Shown here in pieces: positions 8,465 through 18,426 of a DNA stretch of 64,000 nt. The notes under the pieces are model-generated. The model worked only from the letters and a program-made list of their open reading frames with translations, was not told where the DNA came from and did not search any database. The number at the start of each line of letters is the position of its first letter. Position 1 is the first letter of the stretch. A program made the position numbers and the translations under genes. This DNA is from DIGJ01 sp041739345. GTDB taxonomy: Bacteria; Bacillota; Clostridia; Lachnospirales; Lachnospiraceae. The stretch spans positions 62,001 through 126,000 of the forward strand of contig JBGSNZ010000038.1 of the NCBI GenBank assembly GCA_041739345.1, given 5' to 3'.

Positions 8465-10921
8465 ATGCCAATCAAAAAATTATTACGAATTATTCTAATT
8501 TTATTTTCTATCATACCCGCCTCCATCATAGGGTTTCTTACCTTTTCCTATGTAGAAAAAACTCTCATAACTTCACGGGAGCGTGATTTGAATTATCTAG
8601 CCTCTTATAGTACTTCACAAGTCGCATTAATTTTTAACACACAAATTTATGAACTAAATGGCCAAGCTTTGAAATGGCTTTATCAGTCTTCTCTTGAAAA
8701 TCCCGCACAAAATGACGATACGAATACCTTTTACAACATTAAACATTCCGAAGAAATTCAAACTTCATTATCAACGACTGCTTCGAAATATACATACTGT
8801 ACCACGTTCGGTCTATATGATACAGATGGTCGTGCCCTAATAACTTCAAATATGAACTTCAAGAAGCAAAAAGATAAGGACAAGGAATTTTCGCTACCTA
8901 TATCAACTAAGAGAGAAAAAGCCGAGGTGACTTTTTCAAGTTCTAAAATTGGAAGTTTTTATCTAATTCACATTACAAAACCGATTCTTTCAAAGAATAA
9001 GAAAGTATTAGGCTACCTAAGCAGTGCAATTAAAATTTCCTATTTTGAATATCTTTTTGACTATTCTCTAGGGAATACTAGTGAGATACTGTTAGTCGAC
9101 AAGAATGGATCTATTCTCTATGCAAAGAACCGTTCACTTATCAATACTAAATTAAAGGATGATTCTATTTCTTCCATTCTAAATACAAGCAATCAATCTG
9201 TAGCCAAAACTTTTATTACGCACTATAACGGTAATAAAGAAATATTTGCAATTTCACCCGTTGAAGACACCGACTGCTTCGTTGTAATCAAACAAGACAT
9301 TTCTGAAATCACCAGGGGTGCCACTGTAATCCTTTATATACTGCTTGGATGCTCTGTGGTTATGTTTATTCTTGTTTTCTTTGCTTCCTACCTATTTGCA
9401 CGTTATTATACTGCACCAATTTTTATGCTTCGCGACTCAATGAAAAGAGTATCCAATGGTGAGTTTGGTGTTCGGTGCCAAATTGATTCTAAAAATGAAG
9501 CAGGCGACTTAGCAAAAAGCTTTAACAAAATGATACAAATCATTCAATCTAGCTATGATGATTTGTCTTCCATGCACGAACAGCTTTTGGATAACGAAGA
9601 GGAAATTCGATCCAATTATAATCATATTGAATATCTAGCTTATCATGATTTGATTACCAATCTTCCAAATAAACTATTCTTTCTAGAAAAAGTGGATATG
9701 ATGCTTACAGTGGAAGAAGATGCAAAGCTTATGCATGCAATCTATTTTATAGATCTTGATAATTTCAAAACGATTAACGATACACTTGGACATGATTTTG
9801 GTGATGAAATCCTTAGTTTGACTGGCAAAAAACTCACCTCTTTGGTAAGTGAACGTGATATGGTTGCCCGCGTTGGTGGAGATGAATTTTTAATATTTAA
9901 GTACAATATTTCTTCAACACATGATGCTTTCCAATTTGCGCAAGTTTTAATCAAATCCTTTTCAAAGCCATTTGCCATATGGAATGAAACGATTCATATT
10001 TCATTAAGTATTGGTGTTTCCATTTATCCGCTACATGGTAAAACACATAAGACATTAATTAAAAATGCAGATATTGCGATGTATCAATCAAAGGAAAATG
10101 GTAAAAACAGGGTATCCTTATTTGACAAAAGCATGAGTGAGGAGCTCAACCGAAATACCGACATATTAGATGTTCTTCGAACTGCAATTGAAAAACAGGA
10201 AATATATTTAATGTATCAACCCCAAATTAACATCGTTACCAAAGAAATTATTGGATACGAGGCTCTCATGCGAATCTGTAGCGAAAAACTTGGTCCACTC
10301 TCTCCAAAAGATTTCATTCCAATTGCAGAGGAAAGCGAACTTATTATTGATCTTGGTGAATGGGCACTAAAGGAAGCCTGTATGTTTAACAAGTCATTAA
10401 TCGATACGAATCGTACACCTTGTCCGGTATCCGTTAATATTTCTTCGATTCAATTAAACAAATCAGATTTTGTACAAACTGTTCAGCGAATTTTAACCGA
10501 GACAAAACTTCCTGCAAACTATTTAATACTTGAAATAACAGAAAGCACACTAATCTCCTCCTTAGTAGATACTGTTTCTGTATTAAAACACTTTAAAGAA
10601 ATGGGTGTCCACATCTCACTCGATGATTTTGGAACCGGTTATTCTTCTCTCAAATATTTAACTACCTTGCCAATTAGTACACTTAAAATTGACAAATCAT
10701 TTATCGATAATATATGTTTCAATGATAAAGACCGATTTATTGCAAAATCAATTATTTCATTGGCTCATAAAATAGAAATGGATGTTATCGCTGAGGGTGT
10801 TGAAAGCACAGAGCAATACGAACTTTTGAAAGACGATAACTGTGATATTATTCAGGGATTTTTATTTAGCAGACCCGTGCCACCAAATACTTTAATCACT
10901 CTATTGAACGAAACTTTTTAA
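8465..10921 (+). CDS. Membrane sensor with HAMP, GGDEF and EAL domains
   Basis: An 818-residue c-di-GMP enzyme. One N-terminal membrane helix, an extracellular sensor region to about residue 285, a second helix (about 290-312), a HAMP linker, GGDEF domain and EAL domain follow in order. The GGDEF motif is intact (RVGGDEF). The position of the inhibitory RxxD site reads SERD, so product inhibition is probably absent. The EAL motif (YEALMR), DDFGTGYSSL and EGVE are intact, so phosphodiesterase activity is likely. The start is the ATG at 8465 behind AAGGGGAG. Net direction of activity is undecided. Confidence 0.93.
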   Translation: MPIKKLLRIILILFSIIPASIIGFLTFSYVEKTLITSRERDLNYLASYSTSQVALIFNTQIYELNGQALKWLYQSSLENPAQNDDTNTFYNIKHSEEIQTSLSTTASKYTYCTTFGLYDTDGRALITSNMNFKKQKDKDKEFSLPISTKREKAEVTFSSSKIGSFYLIHITKPILSKNKKVLGYLSSAIKISYFEYLFDYSLGNTSEILLVDKNGSILYAKNRSLINTKLKDDSISSILNTSNQSVAKTFITHYNGNKEIFAISPVEDTDCFVVIKQDISEITRGATVILYILLGCSVVMFILVFFASYLFARYYTAPIFMLRDSMKRVSNGEFGVRCQIDSKNEAGDLAKSFNKMIQIIQSSYDDLSSMHEQLLDNEEEIRSNYNHIEYLAYHDLITNLPNKLFFLEKVDMMLTVEEDAKLMHAIYFIDLDNFKTINDTLGHDFGDEILSLTGKKLTSLVSERDMVARVGGDEFLIFKYNISSTHDAFQFAQVLIKSFSKPFAIWNETIHISLSIGVSIYPLHGKTHKTLIKNADIAMYQSKENGKNRVSLFDKSMSEELNRNTDILDVLRTAIEKQEIYLMYQPQINIVTKEIIGYEALMRICSEKLGPLSPKDFIPIAEESELIIDLGEWALKEACMFNKSLIDTNRTPCPVSVNISSIQLNKSDFVQTVQRILTETKLPANYLILEITESTLISSLVDTVSVLKHFKEMGVHISLDDFGTGYSSLKYLTTLPISTLKIDKSFIDNICFNDKDRFIAKSIISLAHKIEMDVIAEGVESTEQYELLKDDNCDIIQGFLFSRPVPPNTLITLLNETF

Positions 10922-10923
10922 TT

Positions 10924-10960
10924 AAAAGGGTCTGTCGCAAATTTTGCGGCAGACCCTTTT
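10924..10960. terminator. Bidirectional terminator between the GGDEF-EAL gene and the HPr-like gene
   Basis: The arms AAAAGGGTCTG and CAGACCCTTTT enclose a further paired CGCAA/TTGCG. A and T runs flank both sides, serving the convergent genes. Confidence 0.88.
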
Positions 10961-10967
10961 ATACCGT

Positions 10968-11192
10968 TTAGGCAACGGAGTATTTTTTTAATGTATGTTC
11001 GAATTCGCTGTCATATCCTCTGCAACTAACCGATAATGCTCTTGATAAGTCCATACTGAGTATACCAAGTAATGATTTTGCATCTACAATAAATCGATTA
11101 TAAAAAATATCAATGTCAAAATCGCATTTTGAAGCTTTCACTACAAAATCTTTTACTTCATCTGGACCGTTTAATTTTATGGTTGCATTCAA
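10968..11192 (-). CDS. HPr-like protein without the phosphorylatable histidine
   Basis: A 74-residue protein with the HPr fold pattern: the second half, VDAKSLLGILSMDLSRAL, matches the HPr SxxGIMxL helix. The first half (KASKCDFDIDI) has no His at the usual position 15, so it cannot act as a normal PTS phosphocarrier; Crh-like or purely regulatory roles are possible. The start appears to be TTG at 11192, with AAGGA about 11 nt upstream. It is a single gene with its own terminator. Confidence 0.75.
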   Translation of the reverse strand: MNATIKLNGPDEVKDFVVKASKCDFDIDIFYNRFIVDAKSLLGILSMDLSRALSVSCRGYDSEFEHTLKKYSVA

Positions 11193-11349
11193 TTTGTTTC
11201 ACATCCTTCTAACTTAAACCTATTAATATAATTTTACCTGAATTTGCATAATATCACAAAATCTGACACACGTCAAGACTTTATTCACTTTTCGGTCACT
11301 CTACAAAAAGTGCCTTTGCACAGTGAATCGTAAGTATCATAGCTAACGC

Positions 11350-12279
11350 TTAACGATATACCCATAAATTTCTTATCTGACTTGATATTTCTTCAAAAGA
11401 CCATTCCATTTTACTTCTTGCAATACTATTTGGATCATTAACTGTAACCATTCCATCCTCATAATTAGTTAATACAATAAAATGTCCACTGGTAGTAAAA
11501 TCTCCTGGCCCCATAATACAAATAATAGGATTCCCGACATTTAAATTATCAGCAACTCTCTGTTCATTAAGAGGTATCTCTGTTACATCTAGTCCAAGTG
11601 CCATAGCACCTTCGGACATCAAACTCCATTGTGTCACATTAGAAGAAACAAAACCCTTTTCTTCGCTATACTGCGCCATCCAATACGGATTCATTGAAGT
11701 ATCTTCTAATATGGATACCGCAACCATCGATAAGCAAGTAGGTCCACATCCGTCAATAGCCATAATCTCATCTCCATACATAGCATACCCCCATCTTTCA
11801 TCCCATTGAAGGAATAAAGGTACATTTTCTTCTTCTACTTCTCCTGATATGTCAATACTAACCATATCATTTTTTTTGGTCGGATAATCTAACACAAACT
11901 GCTTTGTCTCGTTATTTTTTACAAATAAATAAAGAATTTCGTCCGGATATTCCTCTCGATTATCCAATAACGTTTTAATATCAGAATCATCTTGCGCTAA
12001 AAGTTTTAACTGCTTGTCCAAGTCATGTTCTTTGCTATTTGATTCAAAATCTTTATTATCAACTACTTCATCAGAATCTTCGTCGTATTCTTCATCTACT
12101 TCCAATGATAAAATCTGACTTAATGAACCAATTTCCTGCCCATAAATTTTGTAAAAAATCATAAAGCAAGCCCCTATACCAACAGTTGCGAATGCGATGC
12201 GAAAAACTTTTGACACAAATCTCTTGCGTCGTTTTCTAGTTACATATTTTGTATTCATTTTTCTACGTTTATTTTCCAT
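11350..12279 (-). CDS. Membrane-anchored C39-family (papain-like) peptidase
   Basis: A 309-residue protein with a very basic N-terminus, one membrane helix (about residues 27-46), an acidic linker rich in E/D/S, and a C39-like domain. The catalytic Cys is in DGCGPTCL, the His in GHFIVLTNY and the Asp/Asn in VNDPNS. The preceding NVPLFLQWDERWG is typical of the C39_2 group. It probably acts outside the cell, on peptides or the cell wall. The target is unknown. Confidence 0.85.
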   Translation of the reverse strand: MENKRRKMNTKYVTRKRRKRFVSKVFRIAFATVGIGACFMIFYKIYGQEIGSLSQILSLEVDEEYDEDSDEVVDNKDFESNSKEHDLDKQLKLLAQDDSDIKTLLDNREEYPDEILYLFVKNNETKQFVLDYPTKKNDMVSIDISGEVEEENVPLFLQWDERWGYAMYGDEIMAIDGCGPTCLSMVAVSILEDTSMNPYWMAQYSEEKGFVSSNVTQWSLMSEGAMALGLDVTEIPLNEQRVADNLNVGNPIICIMGPGDFTTSGHFIVLTNYEDGMVTVNDPNSIARSKMEWSFEEISSQIRNLWVYR

Positions 12280-12654
12280 ACTCTAATTACTCCCAGTCTT
12301 CCTTATTCTATAATATTTTACTTTATGTAATCCTTATAATTATTCATTTCACCTTATTATTTTCTTAAGAATCCATTAAGGAACTAAATATATGTATGAT
12401 TTTATTCACGTAAATATTGAATATTTATATTATATAATGTATGTTTTAAAGATATAACGATGATTTCGTAGGTCAATCATTTGATTACATTTATTTTTTA
12501 CAAGAATAATGAGAGAGCATTCAATTTAAAATAGGATTTACTTCAAGAGATATAAAATTGATTTAATAGGCAGTTAGTGTTCTTTGCACTGTCCGGTGAG
12601 ATTCTGAATCGTTTTGAGTTCTATTCCGTTGTTTTGAATAATTACTCTCAATAT
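12280..12654. other. AT-rich intergenic region, no gene seen
   Basis: 375 bases of very AT-rich DNA between two minus-strand genes. It must hold the promoter of the C39 gene. A less AT-rich stretch near 12570-12630 has no coding sense and could be decayed sequence. No clear hairpin was seen. Confidence 0.4.
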
Positions 12655-13575
12655 TTAATTCCCTATCAACTCTTGATAGATAACTTCATCCTCTCTAGAA
12701 GTTACACCACGAGTAAAAGTTAATGTAACTCCATCATATTCTAACTTTAAGGTATCCTCCTTTAATGTATATAAAATTTGTAATTTCATATCCTCTTCAT
12801 AAGTATCAGAAGCATCATCAACAGAAAGAGTTTTCTCTGCGAAATCCCAAAATTCAAGATCTACATACGGAATCATCGAATACATAAATTTATATTCACC
12901 ATCTCCATTACTATAACCGCACCACCTAATAGTTATGTTCCCAGCTATAGTCCCAATCGAATAATGTTCCGTCGCAAAATATGCAGTGTTTTCATCATAT
13001 AATACAAAATAATCACCTAAATTTAACTTTAATCCAGTAACATCCGAATCGTCTGATGCACTACATGCATTCCAGATATATCCCTTCATTTTAGTATCCG
13101 CTACAATATCTTTATCCTTTCGAAAAACCATTTTACCCTCTTTATACAGAATACAAAAATATCCTTCTTCTGTTAAAGAAAACGAACAGGTTGATACCTT
13201 TGAAATCTTAAATGGAGGATCAAAATCTTCATCTTCTGAACAATCTAATGTAACTGTCTTACTCTTAATATTTATTGAGTAATTACCTTTCATACAAGGG
13301 TTTCCACAGGTATCCCAAATGTTAAAAGTCCCATCCATATTAAATTCAGCGTCCAGATATGTATAATTGCCAATTTCATGCCACACCGTACTACCTAATA
13401 AATTTATTACATCTTTATTTTTTGAATTATCCTCAACCTCTGATTGATTGTTATTTTTCTCTACTATCGAATCATCATAGTTTTTCTTTATATAGCTCAT
13501 TATAGTATAAAGAATGAGGATTAATATACCACATATTATTATAAACCTATTTTTACCTAGTAATTTCCATAACAT
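12655..13575 (-). CDS. Hypothetical membrane-anchored protein
   Basis: A 306-residue protein not recognised. One N-terminal membrane helix (about residues 10-28) precedes an Asn/Lys linker and two similar beta-rich units, each reading like a short lipocalin-type repeat (GSTVWHEIGNYTYLDAEFNM and later EDTLKLEYDGVTLTF). It is probably displayed outside the membrane. It is the first gene downstream of the T-box remnant, but nothing ties it to amino-acid supply. Confidence 0.7.
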   Translation of the reverse strand: MLWKLLGKNRFIIICGILILILYTIMSYIKKNYDDSIVEKNNNQSEVEDNSKNKDVINLLGSTVWHEIGNYTYLDAEFNMDGTFNIWDTCGNPCMKGNYSINIKSKTVTLDCSEDEDFDPPFKISKVSTCSFSLTEEGYFCILYKEGKMVFRKDKDIVADTKMKGYIWNACSASDDSDVTGLKLNLGDYFVLYDENTAYFATEHYSIGTIAGNITIRWCGYSNGDGEYKFMYSMIPYVDLEFWDFAEKTLSVDDASDTYEEDMKLQILYTLKEDTLKLEYDGVTLTFTRGVTSREDEVIYQELIGN

Positions 13576-13661
13576 TGTACTAATTTTCCTCGCTTAATCT
13601 TTCATTCTTACACATAAGGACTCTCATATAACTTTTCATGAAATTCCTTTACAATCTAAAC

Positions 13662-13750
13662 AAAAAGCCCTCCTCTCCGAAAAATTTCTTTTTCAAGGAC
13701 GAGAGCAATGTTTCGTGTTACCACCCTAAATTCGCCTTTATGCTACAATG
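13662..13750 (-). promoter_or_regulatory. 3' part of a T-box leader (antiterminator and terminator)
   Basis: On the minus strand AGGGTGGTAACACG (13714-13727) matches the conserved T-box sequence that binds the uncharged tRNA acceptor end. It is followed by GCTCTCGTCC pairing with GGAGAGGAGGGC and a TTTTT run (13662-13706), the usual competing terminator. Only about 50 nt separate the T-box sequence from the glpK stop, so Stem I with the specifier loop has no room unless it overlaps glpK. It therefore looks truncated. Confidence 0.8.
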
Positions 13751-13778
13751 TAGGCCTTAACTACGAATGTGACAGACA

Positions 13779-15278
13779 TTAATCGTCATCTTTCTCCCAA
13801 TCAAAGGCACAGCGAACTGCCTTTTTCCATCCTTTTATCGATTTTCTTCTGACATCTTCCTCCATATTTGGTTCAAATGTTCTAGATAACATCCAGTTAT
13901 GTTTGATATCTTCTTTGTTTTTCCAATAGCCAACTGCTAATCCTGCTAAATAGGCAGCTCCAAGTGCCGTGGTTTCAATGCACTTTGGACGGGCAACGGA
14001 AACATTTAGAATATCTGCCTGAAACTGCATTAAAAAGTTATTTGCAGAAGCTCCGCCATCCACCTTTAAGGTTTTTAAATGAATCCCTGAAGTATCTTCC
14101 ATTGCAGTGATTAAATCCGAAACCTGATATGCTAAAGATTCGACCGTTGCTCGAATCAAATGTTCTTTTGCTGCGCCTCTTGTTAGACCAACAATTGTTC
14201 CCCTTGCATACTGATCCCAATACGGTGCTCCAAGTCCCGTAAATGCTGGCACAACATATACTCCTTGTGTATCTTCGACCGCATTGCAATATTCTTCTGT
14301 CTGGGCTGCGGATCGGATCATACGAAGTTCATCACGAAGCCATTGAATTGCCGCCCCAGCAATAAATACACTTCCCTCCAGTGCATATTCCACATGATCA
14401 TCAATACCTACTGCTATTGTCGTTAGAAGTCCATTATCTGATTTCACAGCTGTTTTACCTGTATTCATAAGGAGAAAGCATCCGGTTCCATAGGTGTTCT
14501 TTACTTCTCCTTCTTCAAAACAACACTGACCAAAGAGTGCTGCCTGTTGATCACCAGCAGCTCCAGCAATTGCAATCCTTCCACCAACAACATCAGGCGA
14601 AGTATATCCATACACACAGCTAGATGGCATAACACTTGGAAGCATACACTCTGGAATGTCAAGCTCGTCTAGAATCTTTTCATCCCATTTCAATTTGTTT
14701 ATATCAAACATCATAGTTCTTGATGCATTTGTTACATCCGTCACAAATGTCGCACCTTTTGTAAGATTCCAAATTAGCCAGGTATCTACGGTACCAAAGA
14801 GAAGTTCTCCACGTTTTGCACGTTCTCTGGCACCTTCTACATGATCAAGAATCCATTTTATCTTGGTTGCAGAAAAATACGCATCTGGTACTAGTCCTGT
14901 TGTATCTTGTATATAATCATGAAATCCTTTTGCCTGCAGTTCATCGATCATTCCTGATGTTCTTCTACACTGCCATACAATCGCATTGTAGACAGGTTCA
15001 CCGGTTATCTTGTCCCAAACAATCGTTGTTTCACGTTGGTTTGTGATTCCAATGGCTGCAATATCATCATGTGTTGCTCCGATTTTTCCTATTGCTTCCA
15101 CCATCACACTAAACTGTGAAGACCAAATTTCTCTTGGATCATGCTCTACCCAGCCTGGTTGTGGATATATCTGTGTAAACTCCCTTTGTGCTACGCTACA
15201 TATATTCCCTTGTTTATCAAATAAAATACACCTTGAACTTGTTGTTCCTTGATCCAAGGCAATTACATATTGTCCCAT
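13779..15278 (-). CDS. glpK: Glycerol kinase
   Basis: A 499-residue FGGY kinase converting glycerol and ATP to glycerol 3-phosphate in the cytosol. Visible signatures are ALDQGTTSSR at the start, NQRETT, the FGGY motifs YNAIVWQCRRT and GVYVVPAFTGLGAPYWD, and KVDGGASANNF near the C-terminus. The length is standard. It is the last gene of the glp operon, 16 nt after the DUF1667 gene. Expression is expected to depend on GlpP antitermination upstream. Confidence 0.97.
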   Translation of the reverse strand: MGQYVIALDQGTTSSRCILFDKQGNICSVAQREFTQIYPQPGWVEHDPREIWSSQFSVMVEAIGKIGATHDDIAAIGITNQRETTIVWDKITGEPVYNAIVWQCRRTSGMIDELQAKGFHDYIQDTTGLVPDAYFSATKIKWILDHVEGARERAKRGELLFGTVDTWLIWNLTKGATFVTDVTNASRTMMFDINKLKWDEKILDELDIPECMLPSVMPSSCVYGYTSPDVVGGRIAIAGAAGDQQAALFGQCCFEEGEVKNTYGTGCFLLMNTGKTAVKSDNGLLTTIAVGIDDHVEYALEGSVFIAGAAIQWLRDELRMIRSAAQTEEYCNAVEDTQGVYVVPAFTGLGAPYWDQYARGTIVGLTRGAAKEHLIRATVESLAYQVSDLITAMEDTSGIHLKTLKVDGGASANNFLMQFQADILNVSVARPKCIETTALGAAYLAGLAVGYWKNKEDIKHNWMLSRTFEPNMEEDVRRKSIKGWKKAVRCAFDWEKDDD

Positions 15279-15294
15279 AAGATCCTCCTACCTA

Positions 15295-15660
15295 TTATTT
15301 TAACGCTACTTCTTTCGTCGCTATTATGTTTACATTTGTATCGGCAACTCCCTTTATAATAACATCCCCTATATGTACTGGTGCAGATACCTTTATACCC
15401 TTAAGTTCTCTCATGCATGCAACTATCTTTTCCTTTGGAATATCCGATTCCGTCTTAACGGAAACCATGGCAATTGTTCCGCCCTCTACCATTACACTGG
15501 AAGTCACAATTCTAGTCGGATTTGTACATTCCTTTTTCGCATATTGATCACCTCTAGGACATGTATTTCCCTCTACTTTTGTAACTTGTCCTTCGTTCAT
15601 TTCTACTGAAAGCATACAGCCCAAAGGGCACCCTATACATATTAAATCTTTTTTCTCCAT
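15295..15660 (-). CDS. DUF1667 Cys-rich protein of the glp operon
   Basis: A 121-residue protein of the DUF1667 family. The N-terminus CIGCPLGC and the following CPRGDQYAKKEC give a set of cysteines suited to an iron-sulfur cluster. In Clostridia it always sits between the FAD/NAD oxidoreductase and glpK or glpA, suggesting it is a third subunit passing electrons from glycerol 3-phosphate oxidation. That role is inference. Confidence 0.85.
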   Translation of the reverse strand: MEKKDLICIGCPLGCMLSVEMNEGQVTKVEGNTCPRGDQYAKKECTNPTRIVTSSVMVEGGTIAMVSVKTESDIPKEKIVACMRELKGIKVSAPVHIGDVIIKGVADTNVNIIATKEVALK

Positions 15661-15663
15661 AGG

Positions 15664-16920
15664 TCAATCCTCCTTGATTCGAATGGTTATCTTCTTTAAG
15701 TCACTCTGTGCTATGATGTCTTCCTTCTTAAGTTTAACATCTTCCATTTCACCTGGAGCCAATACTTTTTTCTTTCGGTGAATTACTTCTTTCTCATCAA
15801 AGGATACCGATACATAGGAATCTTTGTACACATCCCCTACGCGGAAACGAACCGTTACAACATCTTCCATATTATCTGGATTAATATACGTTGGTACCGT
15901 ATAACGAACCCCATCACAACCAACAAGTTCGATGTACATTCCTTTTTTATGTTCTCCATGAACGTATTTTGCAGCATTTTTTCCTGCTGCCATTGCCTCT
16001 TCGGTAACATAATCTACTAGGTCGTGAACATGAAGGACATTTCCACAAGCAAACACACCTTCCATGCTTGTTTCAAGACTTTCATTTACTTCCGGTCCGG
16101 AAGTAACCGGCACCATTTTAACATCCAAACTATTCGTAAGCTCATTTTCTGGAATTAGCCCAACCGATAGAAGTAAGGTGTCACAGGAATAATACTCTTC
16201 GCTTCCCTCAATTGGTTTACGATTTTCATCTACCTGTGCCAGCGTTACTCCAGTTACACGCTCTTTTCCATGTATTTTTGTAACAGTGTGGCTAAGCTTT
16301 AATGGAATCCCAAAGTCATCCAGACATTGTACAATATTTCGTTTTAAGCCTCCCGAATAAGGCATAAGTTCAGCTACTACCTTAACTTTGGCTCCTTCCA
16401 GCGTCATTCTTCTTGCCATGATTAGACCAATATCTCCGGAACCTAAAATAACAACTTCCTTACCAGGCATATATCCCTCAATATTAACAAGACGTTGCGC
16501 TGTTCCTGCTGAATATACACCTGCTGGGCGGTAACCAGGAATATTAAGTGCTCCTCTTGAACGCTCTCTGCATCCCATTGCAAGTACAATCGCACCAGCC
16601 TCTATCTCAAACAGTCCATCTTCCTTGTTTAAGGCCGTAACTTTCTTATCCTTTGAAATATCCAATACCATGGTATTTAATTTGTACTCAATTTGAAGGT
16701 TTTTGATTTTTTCAATAAATCTTTCTGCATATTCCGGTCCGGTCAGCTCTTCTTTAAAGGTATGTAAGCCAAATCCGTTGTGAATACACTGATTTAGGAT
16801 CCCCCCTAATTCATGATCTCTTTCTAATATTAATATACGATCAATTCCATTTTCTTTCGCAGAAGCTGCAGCAGCAAGTCCGGCAGGACCTCCACCCACA
16901 ATTACGATATCATACTTCAT
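15664..16920 (-). CDS. NAD(P)/FAD-dependent oxidoreductase (GlpB-like partner)
   Basis: A 418-residue pyridine-nucleotide-disulfide type flavoprotein. The N-terminal FAD motif is VIVGGGPAGLAAAASA, the second dinucleotide site VVILGSGDIGLIMARRM, and the late GVFACGNVLHVHDLVD closes the FAD fold. The ATG at 16920 is chosen because TAAGGAGG precedes it and the FAD motif then begins at residue 4; the frame is open upstream but there it overlaps the previous gene. It stands 13 nt behind the GlpA-like gene and 3 nt before DUF1667. Confidence 0.9.
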   Translation of the reverse strand: MKYDIVIVGGGPAGLAAAASAKENGIDRILILERDHELGGILNQCIHNGFGLHTFKEELTGPEYAERFIEKIKNLQIEYKLNTMVLDISKDKKVTALNKEDGLFEIEAGAIVLAMGCRERSRGALNIPGYRPAGVYSAGTAQRLVNIEGYMPGKEVVILGSGDIGLIMARRMTLEGAKVKVVAELMPYSGGLKRNIVQCLDDFGIPLKLSHTVTKIHGKERVTGVTLAQVDENRKPIEGSEEYYSCDTLLLSVGLIPENELTNSLDVKMVPVTSGPEVNESLETSMEGVFACGNVLHVHDLVDYVTEEAMAAGKNAAKYVHGEHKKGMYIELVGCDGVRYTVPTYINPDNMEDVVTVRFRVGDVYKDSYVSVSFDEKEVIHRKKKVLAPGEMEDVKLKKEDIIAQSDLKKITIRIKED

Positions 16921-16933
16921 CTTTTTCTCCTCC

Positions 16934-18370
16934 TTATAAATCGTCTTTATCATATCCAACGAGCAACGTTGCATCTTTTCCTGATTTTGTGATATCAAAT
17001 GGAGAAAGATGGAGTTCTCTTGACAAAATCTCCATTGTCTTTGGAGTACAAAATCCTGCCTGGCAACGTCCCGCACCAGCTCTTGTTCTACGTTTCACAC
17101 CATCCAATGTTTTGGCTCCAAGCGGTCTGTGAATGGCATCTATAATTTCACCTTCTGTAACCATTTCACATCGGCACACAACCGTTCCATATTCTGGTTT
17201 CAACTTTACGAGTTCTGAAATTTTTTCTTTGGAAGCATTTGCTATATCAACCATTCCTTTTCTAGTTGCAATAAAATGCTTTTTCTTCGGTGGCAGAAGG
17301 TATTCCTCTACTAGCTGCGCCATCATGACCCCAATTGCAGGTGCACTGGAAAGCCCCGGTGATTCGATACCTACTGCATTAAAGAAACCTTTTGCATCAA
17401 TTGCTTCTCCAATTACAAAGTCATCTCCGGCTTCATGTGCTCGAAGGCCTGCAAATGATGTAATAACCTGATTTGCAGGAACCCTACCAGAGCTTAGTTT
17501 TGCCCTTTCAATAATATCTGCAATACCCTCACTGGTTGTTTCCACATCTTCTTTATCCTCAATATCATTTGCATTTGGTCCTATTAACAGATTACCATGT
17601 ACCGTTGGCGTAATCAGTACTCCCTTTCCCAACTTGGTAGGCAGCTGGAATACCGTTTTATCCATAAATGTTCCAACTTTTTTATCTAACAGACAGTATT
17701 CACCTCTTCTAGGTGTAATCGAAAGTTTTCTCTCACTTACCATGTTATTAAATACATCTCCATAAACACCCGCTGCATTTACAATCACTCTGGTTTCGTA
17801 TTCTCCTTGAGACGTTTTTACCTTATAACCATCTTTTATTTTTTCAATCTGTTCAACTTCACAACCTAATTTAAACTCAACTCCGTTTACATTTGCATTT
17901 TCCGCCATAGCAATGGTTAGATTAAATGGGCAAACAATTCCTCCCGTAGGTGCATATAAAAGCCCTACAACCTCATCCGAAATATTTGGCTCCAACTTTT
18001 TCATTTCTTCACCTTTTACAATGCGAATTCCATCCACTCCATTTTTCTTTCCCTGCTCACATAACGCGTCCAACTTCTCCATATCCTCTTTGTGAAAGCA
18101 AAGCACAATCGATCCATTTCTTCGGTATGGAAAATCCAAATCTTTGGATAAGCGCTCCATCATTTTGCTTCCCTTTACATTTAGTTTTGCCTTCAAAGAA
18201 TTTGGTTTTGCATCAAAACCAGAATGTACAATTCCACTATTTGCCTTCGAAGTACCTTCGCACACATCTACCTCTCGCTCTAATACACAAGTTTTCAACT
18301 GAAACCTTGAAAGTTCTCTTGCAATTGAACTACCAATTACTCCTGCTCCAATAATCATTACATCATACAT
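16934..18370 (-). CDS. FAD-dependent glycerol-3-phosphate oxidoreductase (GlpA-like) with BFD [2Fe-2S] domain
   Basis: A 478-residue protein. The N-terminal VMIIGAGVIGSSIARELS binds FAD in a DAO fold. After about residue 400 a BFD-like [2Fe-2S] domain follows, with CRCEMVTEGE and GRCQAGFC supplying four cysteines. It should oxidise glycerol 3-phosphate to dihydroxyacetone phosphate in the anaerobic GlpA/B/C-like complex formed with the next two genes. It is the first structural gene after the GlpP antitermination hairpin. Confidence 0.9.
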   Translation of the reverse strand: MYDVMIIGAGVIGSSIARELSRFQLKTCVLEREVDVCEGTSKANSGIVHSGFDAKPNSLKAKLNVKGSKMMERLSKDLDFPYRRNGSIVLCFHKEDMEKLDALCEQGKKNGVDGIRIVKGEEMKKLEPNISDEVVGLLYAPTGGIVCPFNLTIAMAENANVNGVEFKLGCEVEQIEKIKDGYKVKTSQGEYETRVIVNAAGVYGDVFNNMVSERKLSITPRRGEYCLLDKKVGTFMDKTVFQLPTKLGKGVLITPTVHGNLLIGPNANDIEDKEDVETTSEGIADIIERAKLSSGRVPANQVITSFAGLRAHEAGDDFVIGEAIDAKGFFNAVGIESPGLSSAPAIGVMMAQLVEEYLLPPKKKHFIATRKGMVDIANASKEKISELVKLKPEYGTVVCRCEMVTEGEIIDAIHRPLGAKTLDGVKRRTRAGAGRCQAGFCTPKTMEILSRELHLSPFDITKSGKDATLLVGYDKDDL

Positions 18371-18426
18371 AATCTACACTCCTTTTCTTTTTTCACATTT
18401 CATTGCGATTCATTGATTCTCGCATT

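Noticed and set aside
13779..15278. Long antisense frames across glpK
   Set aside because: They follow the codon pattern of the glpK strand and have no ribosome sites; shadows of the real gene. The same applies to antisense frames across feoB and the FAD genes.
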